From the NCBI RefSeq assembly GCF_040939455.1, contig NC_134120.1, positions 565,501 through 629,500 of the forward strand: a DNA stretch of 64,000 nt, in the 5' to 3' direction. Position numbers and translations under genes: made by a program. This document shows positions 12,884 to 24,383 of the stretch, in pieces. Under the pieces are notes generated by a model. It searched no databases and had not been told where the DNA came from. It saw nothing but the letters and a program-made list of their open reading frames with translations. Within the stretch, counting starts at the first letter, position 1. The number at the start of each line of letters is the position of its first letter. Origin of the DNA: Microcebus murinus (Eukaryota > Chordata > Mammalia > Primates > Cheirogaleidae).

Positions 12884-15330
12884 ACAGCAAAGGGCCAGGG
12901 GTGGCGGAGACACTGGGGGAGGCTCTCGCCAGCCCCGGCAAGAGCAGAGGCGATGTGGCGAGGCGGCTGACCCGCGGTGTCCTCAGGTGGCTCAGGGAAG
13001 CCCGGCTCAGTGGGGAAGGAAAAGCACACAAAGCCTTTGTCAAAAAGCAAAAAAGACCCACCTAAACTTGAGTTCTCCTTAATTGAACAGCGACAACAGG
13101 AAAGCTGAAATGCCTAAACTTCATCAGGAGCCCCCAACAGGGTCCGCAGGACAGCCGTCCGGATGAAGCCAGCGCCCTCCTCCCCAAACCAACAGACGAG
13201 GGCCAGCGGGCCTGGGGGGCAGAGCCCCAACGCGAACCGGGTGCTGCTCCCCCCACCAGCTCTCACTCAGTTCAGCTTTATGATCCACTTAGACTGTATT
13301 CAAATCTGAATTATTTAGCTATTCAAAAGGATTACATTTACATGGAATGAAAATGTTTCCAGTGACTTCCCGGACGGTGCTGGGACGTTCGGGCTGATTC
13401 TGTCGAGTCCGATGCCACGAGAGCCCAGCGCCCGTCAGGGCCGCGCACCGCTGCTGGGACCTGGCTCTTTGCCAGGGAGGGTTCGCTGACTCACGGGCGG
13501 CAAGTACAGAGGAAGAGCCCGGTCAGAGTCACCCGACAGAGAGAGGGCGGTGGAGTGCGGCCCGCCCTCCACAGGCACCATCTCCCTCTCCCGGCCCTCC
13601 GGTCTGCACTCCTCAGCCTGCTCCCCTCTCCTGCTCTGCACAGAACACTTGGCCAGGTGCACGCCCGCACGGGAGCAGGTGCAGCCCGGCCGGCCAGCGG
13701 GCCGGGCCTCTGGCTCTCAGGCCCCCTCGGCCTCCGCAAACTCAACGAGCCAGAGCATCACAAATGCTGTCTCATTGCGAGGCATAACTGTCCCCGAACA
13801 CACGGGTTCACTGCGTCTGAACCGCCACAAAGAAAGGACGTTGGTGGAGCAAAGGAGCAGTGTCCGTGCGCCCCAGGACCGTGGGCACCTGCCCTCCCCC
13901 AGGAGTGTCGGGACGGGGCCACCCACCAGCTCTCCCCGCACGGGCGGGGCCGGGACACATCTGCCTCGGTTTCCAACAAGAATCACCGTCCCTGGCCACA
14001 GTCAGGGCTCTGTTCTTTCACAAACCCCGAGGATCGGCCCATCACAAACGACTTTTCATTTTCATTTTAAGGAACATCCCTGTAAGCATTTGCTGAGCGT
14101 GAGCCGCAGGACACGAGGCCAGAAATAGAACGGGGCCACGTGCGCCGGCCAGGCCGTCCTCCAGACGCCATGCCTCCTCCCCGGACGGCAGCGCGGGCGC
14201 CCAGGCCAGGCGAGACTGTGACTTCGCGCGCACTGGAAACAAGGCGCAGCAAGCACGCGGCAACAGCCAAGACCTTGCTGCTGGAAGCTACCGGCTCAGC
14301 GCGCCCGGACGGCCCGGGGCCAGGCCACGCAGCGTGACAGACAGCGACAGCTTCTGGGACGCGCTGGCCCAGCAATCTGACAGCGAGAAAGATTTACACA
14401 GGCAGACGGGCGTCTCCTCGCAGTGACAAACAAACAGCGTTCAGTGCCGTAAACGGGCACTCCTTCCTGCACCTGGGCCAGCCCCAGGCCACTCCCCCAG
14501 GAGGGGACGCTCCCCGGGCCCAAGTGCCTTTCACCCCTTGAAGCTCCACTTCCGAACTCTCCGTTCTCAAGGAATTAGAAACATACAAGCTGTTCTTTAC
14601 TAGCTATGGTCTTGCTGTGAAAAATGTGGCAGAACCAAAGTGCCCTATCCCTCGGGCGCCGTCCTCCTCCGAAAAGACCCCGCAGCGCGAGGGCAGCGCG
14701 TCCGCGACTGTCAAGGCGGCAAAGCTTCCCCAAAGCGGGCGGAAGGAACTCCACGCCGGCCGGCCGCCCTGCCCTCCAGGCCGCCCCCGCCACCGTTTCC
14801 TGCTGCAGCCACCACCAGCCACGGGCTCCCGGGGGAGGAGAAGCCATTGCTGCTTGGTGAAAATGGACTTGAGAATACGAAGTCCTCCCCAGCGTCGTCT
14901 CTGGGGACGTCCCTTTTCCACATGTGAGCCACTAAGTGCCACCAGCAACGCCCGGAAGGCGAGTGGGCAGGCCGTCTTCTCGGAGGTTTGGACGGCGGCC
15001 CTGACGCCGGGGCAGCTCCAGCCGGAGACCCAGAGGCCTCGGCCAATTTTCTCCCGAGTTGCCACGGCGACGGCACTGGCAGGGCCAGGCTGGCCAAAAT
15101 AACTTAGAAAACAGGAGCCCTGGGGCGGGAAGCGGGCACGCCCACCGCCCAGCTGATGAGCAAAGCAGCTATTTCCTGAGCCCCAGAGGAGAGGGCCTCG
15201 CTCTGGGAGGGAAGCCCGGCCCTGCCTCCCCTGGGTGGAGACAGGAAGGTGCCCGCGCTGGGCTCAGACAGCACTCCTGTCCCGCCCAGGGCAGACTGTT
15301 TTAACAGCTCTCTTCTCACTCTCCCGACAC

Positions 15331-15410
15331 AGGGTCACTGAGCATCTACTATTTACACCTGCCGTGCACTTTGGAAATAAAGACTCCGGCCCTGCCTCAA
15401 AGAGCCTCCT
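15331..15410 (+). repeat. Probable old L2-type LINE fragment
   Basis: The segment CACTGAGCATCTACTATTTA followed by a TGCCGTGCACTTT-like stretch resembles the 3' end of L2 elements (GAGCACCTACTATGTGCCAG). A second short piece with the same signature is near 16205-16250. Both are short and diverged, so this is a tentative call. Confidence 0.35.
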
Positions 15411-17399
15411 TGGGACTGGGGACCATGAGAAGAGGGGGTGCCCTGAGCCACAGGGAGGGGCCCAGGGCCTGGGACCACCTGCCCGGGGTGCAGCGCCCCC
15501 TTCACGGCATTCGGCCAACAGACGGCCTCCAGTGCTCAGGGCCAGCCCGGCCCTTTCGGATAAAGTGTGAAGTCTGTGCTCAGTACAGCCTACAAAACTC
15601 AGTATTATCTTGCTTTGCAATCGACCTCAGAATGATTCAATTAATCATTCGTTTATTTATATCCAGGCTCACTCATTACATGCACGTATGGAATGACTTC
15701 TAGCAACTTCTCCCTGGCACCGCAAAAAGGGGAGGACCCTTCCAGCTCTGGCCTCCCCTCCCAGGGCTGCCTCCTGCTGCCTGAGACACCCCCATCCCCG
15801 GCCCCCAAACCCCAAATCCCGGGCTTCGGGTGCCAGCCCCTGGAGGTGGACGCCGCCATGACTACCCATGCGCAGACGCACCTGCACGGCGAGCAGAAGG
15901 CAGCCTGGGGCGCAGAGAGAGCCCCGGCTCAGGTGGGACGTGCTTCCCCAACCTGCCTCCTGGCCAGAAGGGACCCGGAGCTCACTGGAGCCCCCACGTT
16001 GGAGGCCGACAGGACGGGGTGTGAACTGTGGCACCCACCCAAACCGACCCGTGCTCTGCCCTGGAAGAGCCTGTGGTGACTCTGTTAGGCTAGAATCACG
16101 TGTCCAAAGACATCACGGAAAGGTGCTGGTGACAGCCACTCACACACAGCGGCTGCTCCGCAGTCACGTGCACGTGGAGACACAGAGGTGGCCCTTGTCA
16201 CCAAGACTCGCTGAGCATGTGCCCTGAGCCAGACACGGTGCCTGGCATGCCAGTCCCACGCTCCTGCTTCCTGAGAGGCCATCACCCGCCGGGCCAGGGT
16301 GGCTGGCTGGACACCCTCCCCCATGTGGCCGGTTCCGTGTGTCTCCAGGGAGCTGCCGAGACTGGAGCGTGGGCCCGGGTTCCACCCCACACCTCCACCA
16401 GGCCCACGGTCAGCTGTCCACGCCACGTCAACAGCAAGGGGGTGCACCGGGCCCTACCCTACCCGCCTGTGAACATGACCAGCCGTGGGAGCCTCTGCCC
16501 CAACAGGGTCTTTGAGGGGCCTGCAGAGATGGCCCAGGATCCGTGGTAGCTGACACCCGTCTGGGACCAACTTTCCCATGTGGAAAGGTCTGGAGTGGGG
16601 TCCTTCCCTGGTTCAATTCTACCAGCGGCATCTGCTGGACAAACCCCGGGCGGGCTGAGCGTCTGGGGGAGCTCTTCTGTGGAGACGCAGACTCCTGCTG
16701 GTGGCTGGAAAGGGCTCCAGGAAGGCCCTGCCCAGCGCGGGGCGGCCGCCAGGGCCAGGTGCCCCCTTCAGCCGGGCGACTGCCCCCTTGCCTGACTCAG
16801 TGCCCAACTGGAACCCAGACAGGGACAACGGGAGAAGAGAGGAGTGTCCGGCCAGGGAGACCCATAGAAAGGAGTGGGCTGTGAACGTCAGGTGGCACTG
16901 GCCTGGCTGGGACATCTCTTCCCTAAGACCAACCAGACTTTTAAAGAGAGGGTGTGACCGTTGTTATCGTCACAGAAGCGGAGGGTCCCTCCCAGCCAAG
17001 GTCCTGCCCTGCCCGCACTGCCTGTCCACGTGGCCCGGGACACAGAGACCCTGAGGACCGGGAAGAAAGGCAGTGTCTGGACATGCTCGCATCTGTCTGT
17101 GGTGCCTGTGGTTCGGGACAGAAGGGGGCAGGAGGAAACCAGGGGCTGGGGTGGCCGCTCCTGGGCCCGGGTGAAGGCCCCAACTGGCTCTGCCACTCGA
17201 GCTGCCATCCTCACTCAGTGGCTCTCTCGTTATTCCAGAGTGCCAACTGGGGGTGGCAGTGGTTTATGTGCTGTTTGTTTAACTGGAACCTTTATTTTTG
17301 ACAGAGAGAAGAGAAAATGAAAGAAAGGAAAGGCCGGGGGTCATGGGTGTGAACTTGAAAACCAGAGCGGCTTCCCGAGTCTCAAACCCAAGTCCCTGC

Positions 17400-18700
17400 T
17401 AGCGAGCGAGCGGCGCAGGTGCCAGGGCCAGGGCACGAGCAGGGGGGCCGGGCTCCCCGAGGGGCCGCTTCCTACTGCCCTCTGGCACTGCTGCTGACCA
17501 TCTGTCCCCAGACGACAATGTCCAAGTCCTGTGCCTTGGACACTCGTCTCCCCTTGGAGAAGCATCACACGGGCCACCCTTAAAAAGGAGGGCGTCCTCC
17601 CACGCCGGGACTCTCCAAGAGACCCGATGGTGTCTGATGCCAGCAAGCCCATGGAGCGGCCAGGTGAGCCACCTGCATCCAAAGCAGACTCAGCCCACAG
17701 GTGGCCTCTCCGCCCCCCAGAGCGCGTCATTAACATCGTGTATTTGTGCCAGTCCCGCCGCGCCCAGGGCGCCCGCGGGGAGTCTGGGGTCGAGGGCCTG
17801 ACCCAGGGGCGGGGTGGAGGACTGGACGAGGGCTGGGGGTGCGCGGGACCGAGAGGCGGGAGGGGGCGGCGCAGGCCGGGGCCCCCACTCCACGACCCCG
17901 ACCTGGCCCCAGATCCCAGATCCCCAAGTTCTCCGGCCCTGTACCCCAAATCCCCGGGCCACACGCAGCCCCAAGTGCCCAGACCCCTGCGCCCCCACGT
18001 CCCCGCGCCCTCCTGGCGGCCTGACCCACCTTGGGCGGCCGCGGCGGCGCCCTCGTCGCCCTGGTTAAACTCGAAGAGGAAATCGAAGTCGAACTCCTGC
18101 TCCTCCAGCCCCGTCATGTCGGGGCCGGGGCGGGGGCCGGGGCGGTCCGCGCGGGTCCGGCCCGGGCTCCCTGCGCCGGGCGCTCGGCGGCGCGTCCTCG
18201 GCGTAACGTGACCCCCACCCCGCCCTCCCCTGCTCGCCGGCCCCGCCCGCCCCTCCCCCGCCCGCGCGCCCCGCCCCCGCCCCGCCCCCGCCCCCCGCGG
18301 CGTTTCCGGGTTTACATAAACAAGCGGCTCGCGGCCGCCGGCTTCCCAGTTTGCGACAAACGCCCCCGGAGCCCGAGCGCAGCGGGCGGCTCGTGCCGCC
18401 CCCGCCCCGGGCCCCGCGCGAGCGAGACCCCGGCCCCCGCGCCTGGGCTCCAGGGGAGCGGCCCCTCCACGGGGACCGGGCGGGCAGACACCGACAGGCC
18501 TGCGCCCAGGGCCACGGGATTTGCTTAAAAGTTAAAGAAAATAGTTTTCACCCCGCGGGGCCTCCTCCCCCGGCCGCTGCCCCGTGCGCCGCGCGCACGT
18601 CCCGCCAGGCCCGGCTGAAACCGCGGAGCCTGGCGAGGGGCCGGCTCCCCACCCCGCCCCGCCGCAGGGCGAGAGCTGCACAACTTCAGTAAACTCTGGA
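17400..18700. promoter_or_regulatory. CpG island over the NFATC1 P2 promoter
   Basis: A dense CpG and GC-box region surrounds the downstream NFATC1 first exon. Upstream of the start codon (higher coordinates, minus strand) a run of CCCCGCCC/CCGCCCC boxes at about 18235-18300 matches Sp1-type sites. Next to it is a forkhead/TATA-like TTGTTTATGTAAAC (minus strand, about 18312-18325), and TCACGTTACG lies near 18202-18212. No canonical TATA box sits at the expected distance, as is usual for CpG-island promoters. Exact transcription starts cannot be read from sequence. Confidence 0.75.
18030..18117 (-). CDS. NFATC1: NFATC1 alternative first coding exon (P2, beta N-terminus)
   Basis: This short exon starts at ATG (18115-18117) and encodes 29 residues beginning MTGLEEQEFDFDFLFEFNQ. 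It is an acidic, aromatic-rich N-terminus known in NFATc1 beta isoforms and associated with transactivation. It ends in an Ala run and CCCAAG, followed by the donor GTGGGT. The exon is 29 codons plus 1 nt, which joins in phase to the AG that opens the large exon. The start context (GACATGA) has a purine at -3. Readthrough into the intron makes a 258-codon open frame, but only the first 29 codons are supported. Mutually exclusive use with the P1 exon is known for NFATC1 and is consistent with the matching phases. Confidence 0.96.
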
Positions 18701-21700
18701 AATACCATTTTCCGGCCCACGTTGCTAAAGAGATTACCCGAAGGTGCCAGGAAAATGGAAGGTTTTCCGCGGTCTCCAGAGCTCTGCGCTCTGCACCAAG
18801 TGGCTCCGCTGCCCACGGGCCGTCCGGGTTCTCTGCGGCGGACCTGATCTACAGGCCCGGCTTCCCCCGCGGCCGCCCTGTGTCTGCACCTCCCGTCGCT
18901 CAGTCCCGGGCTGCGACAGCACATGTGCACACCGCGGTCCGCGGCCGACCCGCCAGTCCTGCGAGCAGTGCCGCGTCCGGCCAGGCGCGCGGGCGGGGGC
19001 TGAGCCTCGGTGCCCAGCGGCCACACAGACGGCTGGGCCCCCTGACCCCGCGCCAGCCTTTTCCTGTTTCTCCCAGCTGTTGGCTCCAACTTTCCCCAAG
19101 GTCTTGGCACCAGGTAAAACCAACATCTGGGATTCCCTGAGCATCGTGGCCAAGGCCACTCCAAGCGAGGCTGAGGGTTCCGGCGAGGGAGGGAGCCCAG
19201 AACTGGAGCGAGGGGGTACAGATGTCAGTGTTGGCCACTGCTGGGATCAGATGTGCCCTCCTTCCTGCCCCAGGGCACAGCCCTTCCAGAAGCGGTGACC
19301 TGCGGGCCCCACAGGCTCCTCCTGTGACCCCAGTGATAAACTGTAGTTCTGTTTGGCCTGATTTAGTTTCTAATAATAGTGCTCACTTCGAGATGTATGT
19401 TGGAGGGTTGTTTGGTTTTAGTTTGCTGTTTTTGCTGACCTTCGGGCAAATGGAAGTTCTGTTTTCTGTTGAAAACTCAACATTTCATTTTTTCTCTTGT
19501 TTTTTTAAAACTTTGGCCACATTTTCACCCCCACCGAAAAATCACACACAAATAACCGCCCTTATCATGTGTTTAGGCTAGAACTTCTTGCTGAACTGCC
19601 CCAGAGAGCCTGGGTCTACACCCGCCTCATGCACGCAGGCCGCCAGATTCCTGGGCCTCCTCCGGGAATGGGGGTTCAGGGCTGTTTTGTTGGTGGCGGG
19701 GCTGGGCCCCTCCCACTTTCGGTTCCCACCAAGGTAGTCCGATGGGGGTGGCTCAGTACCAAATGTGCGCCTTGCACCTCTTAGGGGCACCTCCGGCACT
19801 GGCCTCCTTCCTGTGAGCGGTTTGGAGCTCCCGGTCTAGACTCGAATCTGCCAGTTCAACAAACACTCTGGGTGGGAGCGCTGGGCCGGGCTGCGTCCTC
19901 CCAGGGCTGAGGGGACTCTGATGGGACGCAGGGCTCCAGCCAGGGTGTGACAAAGCGGGGTGCCCCAGCCCTGGCAGTTTCTAATCTGGACTAGGACACA
20001 GTGCCACGAAGCTAAGTGGCTGGGAACAGGGCAGCTTTGTTCCTGTGGAGCCCGGGGCTTTCTGTCTGGAGTGGCTGTGGCTGGGTGGCTGCTACCCGCG
20101 CCTGTCTCCCCGTTCTCCAGGGCAGCCAGCCCCGGCCTTCCCAACGGTGGCACCCACTGGGCTTCCCCCTTCCCACTGAGCTGGAGGGACAAGCCCAGCA
20201 GCGCACACCCAGCCGGGCCACTCAGGAAGGACACGTCTCCCCAGTAGCCCTCAGCAGTGGCAGACATGGACGCGCTCCCCCGCCCCCCAGGCCGGCCTGT
20301 CTACACAAAGGATTAGATCATACTTTCTGGTTAGCCCAAGTTTGCAGTCCTTATAAAATATGCCAACGCCGGTTAGCAAAAGGCGCCACTGCCCTGCAGC
20401 AGGGCCGTCTTCAAACTTATTTTCCTAACTAGGAAACACTGAAAGGAAAAACCCACCACGCGCATTGCTTTTACCTCTAGAAAGAGATAAGAAGATTCCT
20501 CATTACAGGATGGGACACTCACTCTTCAAGTCAAGAAATCCAAACTTTGGAGAACCTCCATTTTTTTATAGCAGTGGTAAAAAATGTGTGGGGAAACAAG
20601 TGTCCAAGGATTTAAAATCAAAATCCCAACAAAAAGTGTCTCTAAACCTTTCTAGTAGCAAGAGCTCAGGCGTAAACATTGGAAATCGCCTGCTGTGTAA
20701 ACATGCAGGTATTTCTCAGGCCCAGGATGAATGGCAGGGAGGTGGGCAACACTGCTGGGCCTACTCGCCCAGGGTTCAGAGCCAGGCCGGCGGGCAGGGC
20801 CCTGAGGGCGCCAGGCCTGTGCCGAGAGCCGCCGGCCGGGGCTCCCTGGGCCACGGTGGCCAGGGCGGCAGCTGCCCCAAGGCGAGCGGCCTGTGGACCC
20901 ATCTCCGCGGGGAGGGGGTCACAGCACTTCCGTCCAGTGCCTGTCAGGAGGGTGTCTGCCCCTGCACCACAGAGGACTGGCACATCTGCCCGCTTGCTTT
21001 AAATAATCTAAATAAAACACTCAGAGCTGACAAGGAATTTGAAAAGGTGTCTCCCCATTTTGGCCAAGCATTCGCCATCCTAACCCCTAACTGGGAGGCT
21101 GACCATCCCTTTACAGTGAATTTCCAAAGACACCTGCAGCAGCTACCTGGGTGGTCTGTTGCTGAGGGGGGGCAGGCAGCCAGAGGGGCAGGGAACCCCA
21201 CGGGCTCAGCCTGTGGCCACTGGCTCTCCGCACCGCCGGTGGGGGACAGAGGTTTACGCCATCTTTTCACAACCGAGCAGCAGCTTGAAACTTGGTGGCC
21301 CCTTTCCTTTTCCAGCTTTCCTGAAACCCTCCCCGGCTGGCTGGGACTCTCCTCTACAGCTCCACTTAGGGCTCTGTCGCTTTTGGTGCTGCCGGCCGAG
21401 GGCCCCCCCAGGAGCCGGCCAGGCGCGCAAGGCATCGGGGAGCGCAGCCGGAGACCCATCTGGGTGCAGGGCCCCAAACCCGCACTCGTCTTCGCACCCA
21501 AGGGTGGCCTCGCCTCACTTGGGGAGGCATCCTTCACTCCCAAAGAAACCTCCCTTCATTGCCAAGTGTCCTTTATGGTTCTGACGGCCCTAACCTCTCC
21601 CGGTCCCAGAATCGCTTGCTTTTGAGCCATTTCTACACCGGATCCGCGGGAAGGCTGCCCCAACCACCTCCAAGTTCGCGCACTCAGCGCTAGAGAAGAG

Positions 21701-21950
21701 GAGACACCTATTGGCAAGAAAGCGCGCTCGGAATCAGGGCTGCTCTGGGGAACACCCGCGACACGCGCCCCAATCTGTGCCGCGCCCGGCCGCCCGCGCC
21801 CCTCCCGGCGCGCAGACCCCAGCCCAGGCCCTCGCCTCTCGGGGCTGAGACCCCGCCGCGCGGGGCAGGGGCGCGGGCAGGGTGCGAGGGCGCGGCCCGG
21901 GCTGTCGCGGACCGGGAGACCCCAGGGAGCGGTGGCCGCGCCGGGCTTAC
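18118..21950 (-). other. Region between NFATC1 P1 and P2 first exons
   Basis: About 3.8 kb separates the two alternative first exons. The part next to P2 is the CpG island and would be the P2 5' untranslated region and promoter; in P1 transcripts the stretch is intron. The middle (19300-20460) is less GC-rich and non-repetitive. A long plus-strand open frame (ATG at 20510 to stop at 21625) is noted separately. No transposon is recognised here, which fits a region under regulatory constraint. Confidence 0.7.
20510..21625 (+). other. Unexplained 371-codon open frame antisense to NFATC1
   Basis: An uninterrupted plus-strand frame of 371 codons starts at ATG 20510 and ends at TGA 21623-21625. 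The product would begin MGHSLFKSRNPNFGEPPFFY. I recognise no domain, signal peptide or family. Composition moves from Lys/Ser-rich to Gly/Pro/Arg-rich, following local base composition, which argues against selection on protein. No promoter or poly(A) signal can be tied to it. It could be a chance frame, part of an antisense transcript, or a young lineage-specific gene; I favour chance. Confidence 0.2.
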
Positions 21951-22077
21951 CTTCCTCTGCCGACTTCATGGTGCCGCCGGCGGGCGGCGCGGGCCCCAAA
22001 GTTTCTCCGCTTCCGAAGGCTGCAGCCGGAGGGCCGAGTGGAAACTTGGAAGGGACTGGAAAGCTGGTACTTGGCAT
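21951..22077 (-). CDS. NFATC1: NFATC1 alternative first coding exon (P1, alpha N-terminus)
   Basis: This exon encodes the 42-residue alpha N-terminus, beginning MPSTSFPVPSKFPLG and ending MKSAEE, plus 1 nt. The donor is GAGGAAG then GTAAGC. The phase matches the large exon, so alpha and beta proteins differ only in these first residues. In lymphocytes and osteoclasts the P1 promoter is known to be inducible and auto-regulated by NFAT; the NFAT core and CRE-like site upstream agree. The initiator ATG has a weak context (TGGATGC, T at -3), while an in-frame Met37 (21967-21969) sits in a near-ideal context (GGCACCATGA). The frame is open upstream to a GTG at 22161 without an ATG, so I keep the conserved ATG as start. 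Confidence 0.96.
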
Positions 22078-22410
22078 CCACGCGGCGGCGGCGGCAGAGG
22101 AGGAGGAGCGCCTGAGGAGGAGCAGGAGGCGCAGGAGCTGGCGCCCCGCGCCGTGGGCCACCCGGGATGGGTCCCCGGGAACCCGGACCTCTGCCCGGCG
22201 GACACGCGCCCGGCCCGGCTCAGCGCCGCGCGCCCCGGGGAAATGTCATTGAGGGGCGTGTGCGCGCGTGGCAGGCCCGGCTGCCGCCCTGGGACCTGAG
22301 CGAGTGACGGAGGCCGGAGAGGTGCACCCCCGCCCCTGTGCCCGCGCCCGGCCGCTGCGACCCGCGCTGTGCCTCTGCCGGCGAGTTCCGAGTCTGAGTC
22401 TCGCTCTGAC
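22078..22410 (-). other. NFATC1 P1 5' untranslated region (inferred)
   Basis: The stretch between the predicted start about 25-30 bp below the TATA-like box and the alpha ATG would be the 5' UTR. It is GC-rich with GCC/GCG runs just before the ATG. The transcription start is inferred only from the box position. Confidence 0.5.
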
Positions 22411-22434
22411 GCAGGGCCGCGCTCTGCCTCCGGC

Positions 22435-22443
22435 CTTTTTAAA
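22435..22443 (-). promoter_or_regulatory. TATA-like box of NFATC1 P1
   Basis: On the minus strand the sequence reads TTTAAAAAG, flanked by GC-rich DNA and about 360 bp upstream of the alpha ATG. This predicts initiation near 22405-22410. Confidence 0.6.
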
Positions 22444-22446
22444 GCT

Positions 22447-22452
22447 GGAAAA
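22447..22452 (+). promoter_or_regulatory. NFAT-type GGAAAA core next to the P1 TATA-like box
   Basis: GGAAAA lies 4 bp from the TATA-like box. NFAT proteins bind GGAAA cores and NFATC1 P1 is known to be auto-regulated, so this is a plausible self-binding site. One such core is common by chance; the position is the main support. Confidence 0.45.
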
Positions 22453-22504
22453 CACCTCCCCCGCCTCCCGCCCGCCCGGCAGCTCCCGCGCCCCCTCCCT
22501 GCCG

Positions 22505-22512
22505 TGACATCA
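22505..22512. promoter_or_regulatory. CRE/ATF-like site of P1
   Basis: TGACATCA (TGATGTCA on the minus strand) differs by one base from the palindromic CRE TGACGTCA. It sits about 60 bp upstream of the TATA-like box, a typical distance for CREB/ATF or AP-1-family sites. Confidence 0.5.
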
Positions 22513-22593
22513 CGCCCCTGCCCGCCCGAGCCGGCGCGGGGCCCGGGTCTCGGAGCGCTCGCCGGGCGGGCGGGGCGCGCGGGCAGGGAAGGG

Positions 22594-22730
22594 GCGCACA
22601 AAGGGGGACGGGGCGCATGAAGGGGGACAGAGGCGCACAAAGGGGGACGGGGCGCATGAAGGGGGACAGAGGCGCACAAAGGGGGACGGGGCGCATGAAG
22701 GGGGACAGAGGCGCACAAAGGGGGACGGGG
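22594..22730. repeat. 39-bp minisatellite just upstream of NFATC1 P1
   Basis: Three full 39-bp units and a partial fourth, each made of two half-units: GCGCACAAAGGGGGACGGG and GCGCATGAAGGGGGACAGAG. The half-units alternate strictly, so this is a doubled 19/20-bp repeat. It begins about 80 bp upstream of the CRE-like site, inside the promoter CpG island, and contains GGGGG runs. Confidence 0.95.
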
Positions 22731-24383
22731 CGCGCGGGGGGGGGGCGAGCAGGGCGCACGAAGCAGGCGGGGGAACGCCGGCAGGGGAGGGACTTACAGG
22801 GGGGTACAGGGGCGCTGGAGGGGGACCAGTGGGGGTGCACAAGGCGGGACTGGGCGCGGGGGTCGGGCGGCGCACGAGGGGAAAGCAGGGCGAACGGGCC
22901 CGACCGGACTCCGAGTCCACGCGGGGGTCCTGAGAGTCGCACTAGCCTTAATGAGCGGGCGGGGGGGGGACCTCGGGGGCCGGGGCGGGTGCGGAGAAAG
23001 CCCTGCATGCTGAAGTCATTATGTAAAATCGCAGGCTTCCCCCGCTGTGGAAATTTGGAAGAGCGCTCCTCTGGCAGGCCCTAGAAAGGAAATTCCCATC
23101 CCGCTAAATTACTAACAGATTGCATGGCCGTCCCGGGACGTCGAGTTATTGTCCTTTTTATTCTGTAAATATCTGCGCGACCCAGACCGCCGTCGCAGGG
23201 CGGGCGCAGGGAGGTGGCGGAGCCGCGCTCACCTGCCGGGCCCCGTGCGCCCCGGGCCGGGCCTGGGTCCCCGAGGGCGCCCGTGCCGCCGTCGCGTTTC
23301 ACTCTCCGGCGTCCTCCCGCTCGCGCCGCGTCTGCGGGTGCGGCCCGGGCGCCAGAGCGAGGCGGTTTCCCCGCGGGCGCAGGGACTGAGAGCGGGGGCG
23401 GTGGCACGTCTGGTGCGCAGAGGCCATAAATCTGCCGGTGCGCGGCCCCTGTGCGACTTCGCGCCGAGTCGCGTCTGCCCGGGGCTCGGGAGGCCCGAAG
23501 GCCCGGATTGGCCGCGCCCGGTGGGTCCGAGCCCCAGGGCCGGCGCGCTGTGTCGCCCGCCGGGCAGACGCCCAGCAGTACGAGGTGCCCGCCTAGCGCC
23601 GTCGCTCTGGTGCGTTCCAGCAGCGTCGACTCAACACAACTAAGATCCCTCCTTTTCGGGGTGTGGGGTGGCGGCCCGGCTTGCCCGGGGGGTCAGAGCC
23701 GCTCTCGGGGTTCCCACCTACAGCCCCTCCCGCGCCGGGCACCGGCCGGGTCGGTGGAGAGGAGGGGACCCCCGAGAGTGCGGGGTGGGGGGGCCTGCAG
23801 GATGTGGGGGCGCAGGAGGGGGCGCTTCCCGCGAGAGCGGCCGCCGCTGGGGGGCGCCAGGGGCGCGCGCTGTCGCCCTGCGGTCCCTTCCCGAGTCGCC
23901 ACGGCGAGTCCTGCCGTGCCCGGACCGGGTGCCAGGACTTTGCCGGAGAGTTTCCGTCCCCCGCCCGCTTCTCTCCCGGGACCCTCGGGCGGGGCTGCCG
24001 GGCGCGGGAGGGGCCGGAGCGGGGGAGTGCTGCCCGCCGGGACGCTCTTCCTCCGGCTCCCGCTCCTCCTCTTCCTCCTCCTCCGCCGCCTCCTTCTCCA
24101 AAAAGTAATTTTTCACCCCATCCAGAAAAGCTCTCTTTTCCTGTCTGCCCGGGAGCTCTCCTGATCCCCCGCCCGGGTGACGGAGTCCCCGGTCTGTTTC
24201 TCTCTGTTTAATGCCGTTGCCGGGACCACGGTGGCCGCGCGCCAGGGCGCAGCGCCGGAGGCGGCGGCCCCGCGCGCCAGCCCGGCCTGTGCGCCCCGGC
24301 CCTGCGGCCACCGCGCGCCCGGCCACCGCGCGCCCGGCCTGCGCCCGCCGCCGCCTTCCTCTTCCTCCTGCCTCCTCGCGAGG

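Larger units (their letters stand above)
7716..18029 (-). other. NFATC1 intron between the P2 first exon and the large exon
   Basis: This is a 10.3-kb intron. The left part holds the GGAT array. 9360-11960 has no gene I can recognise; an AT-rich patch lies at about 9530-9620. The 50-bp minisatellite follows at 11968. From 12320 to 17350 the sequence is GC-rich and non-repetitive except for a short 15-bp repeat at 12824 and weak L2-like fragments near 15331 and 16205. Open frames here show no family signature and I treat them as chance products of GC-rich DNA. Confidence 0.75.

Noticed and set aside
17341..18029. Extension of the P2 exon frame into the intron
   Set aside because: The canonical donor after CCCAAG and the exact phase match to the next exon show that coding stops at 18030.
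22078..22161. In-frame N-terminal extension of NFATC1 alpha with a Leu-rich stretch
   Set aside because: It would need a GTG start; no upstream in-frame ATG exists and the conserved protein begins at the ATG 22077.
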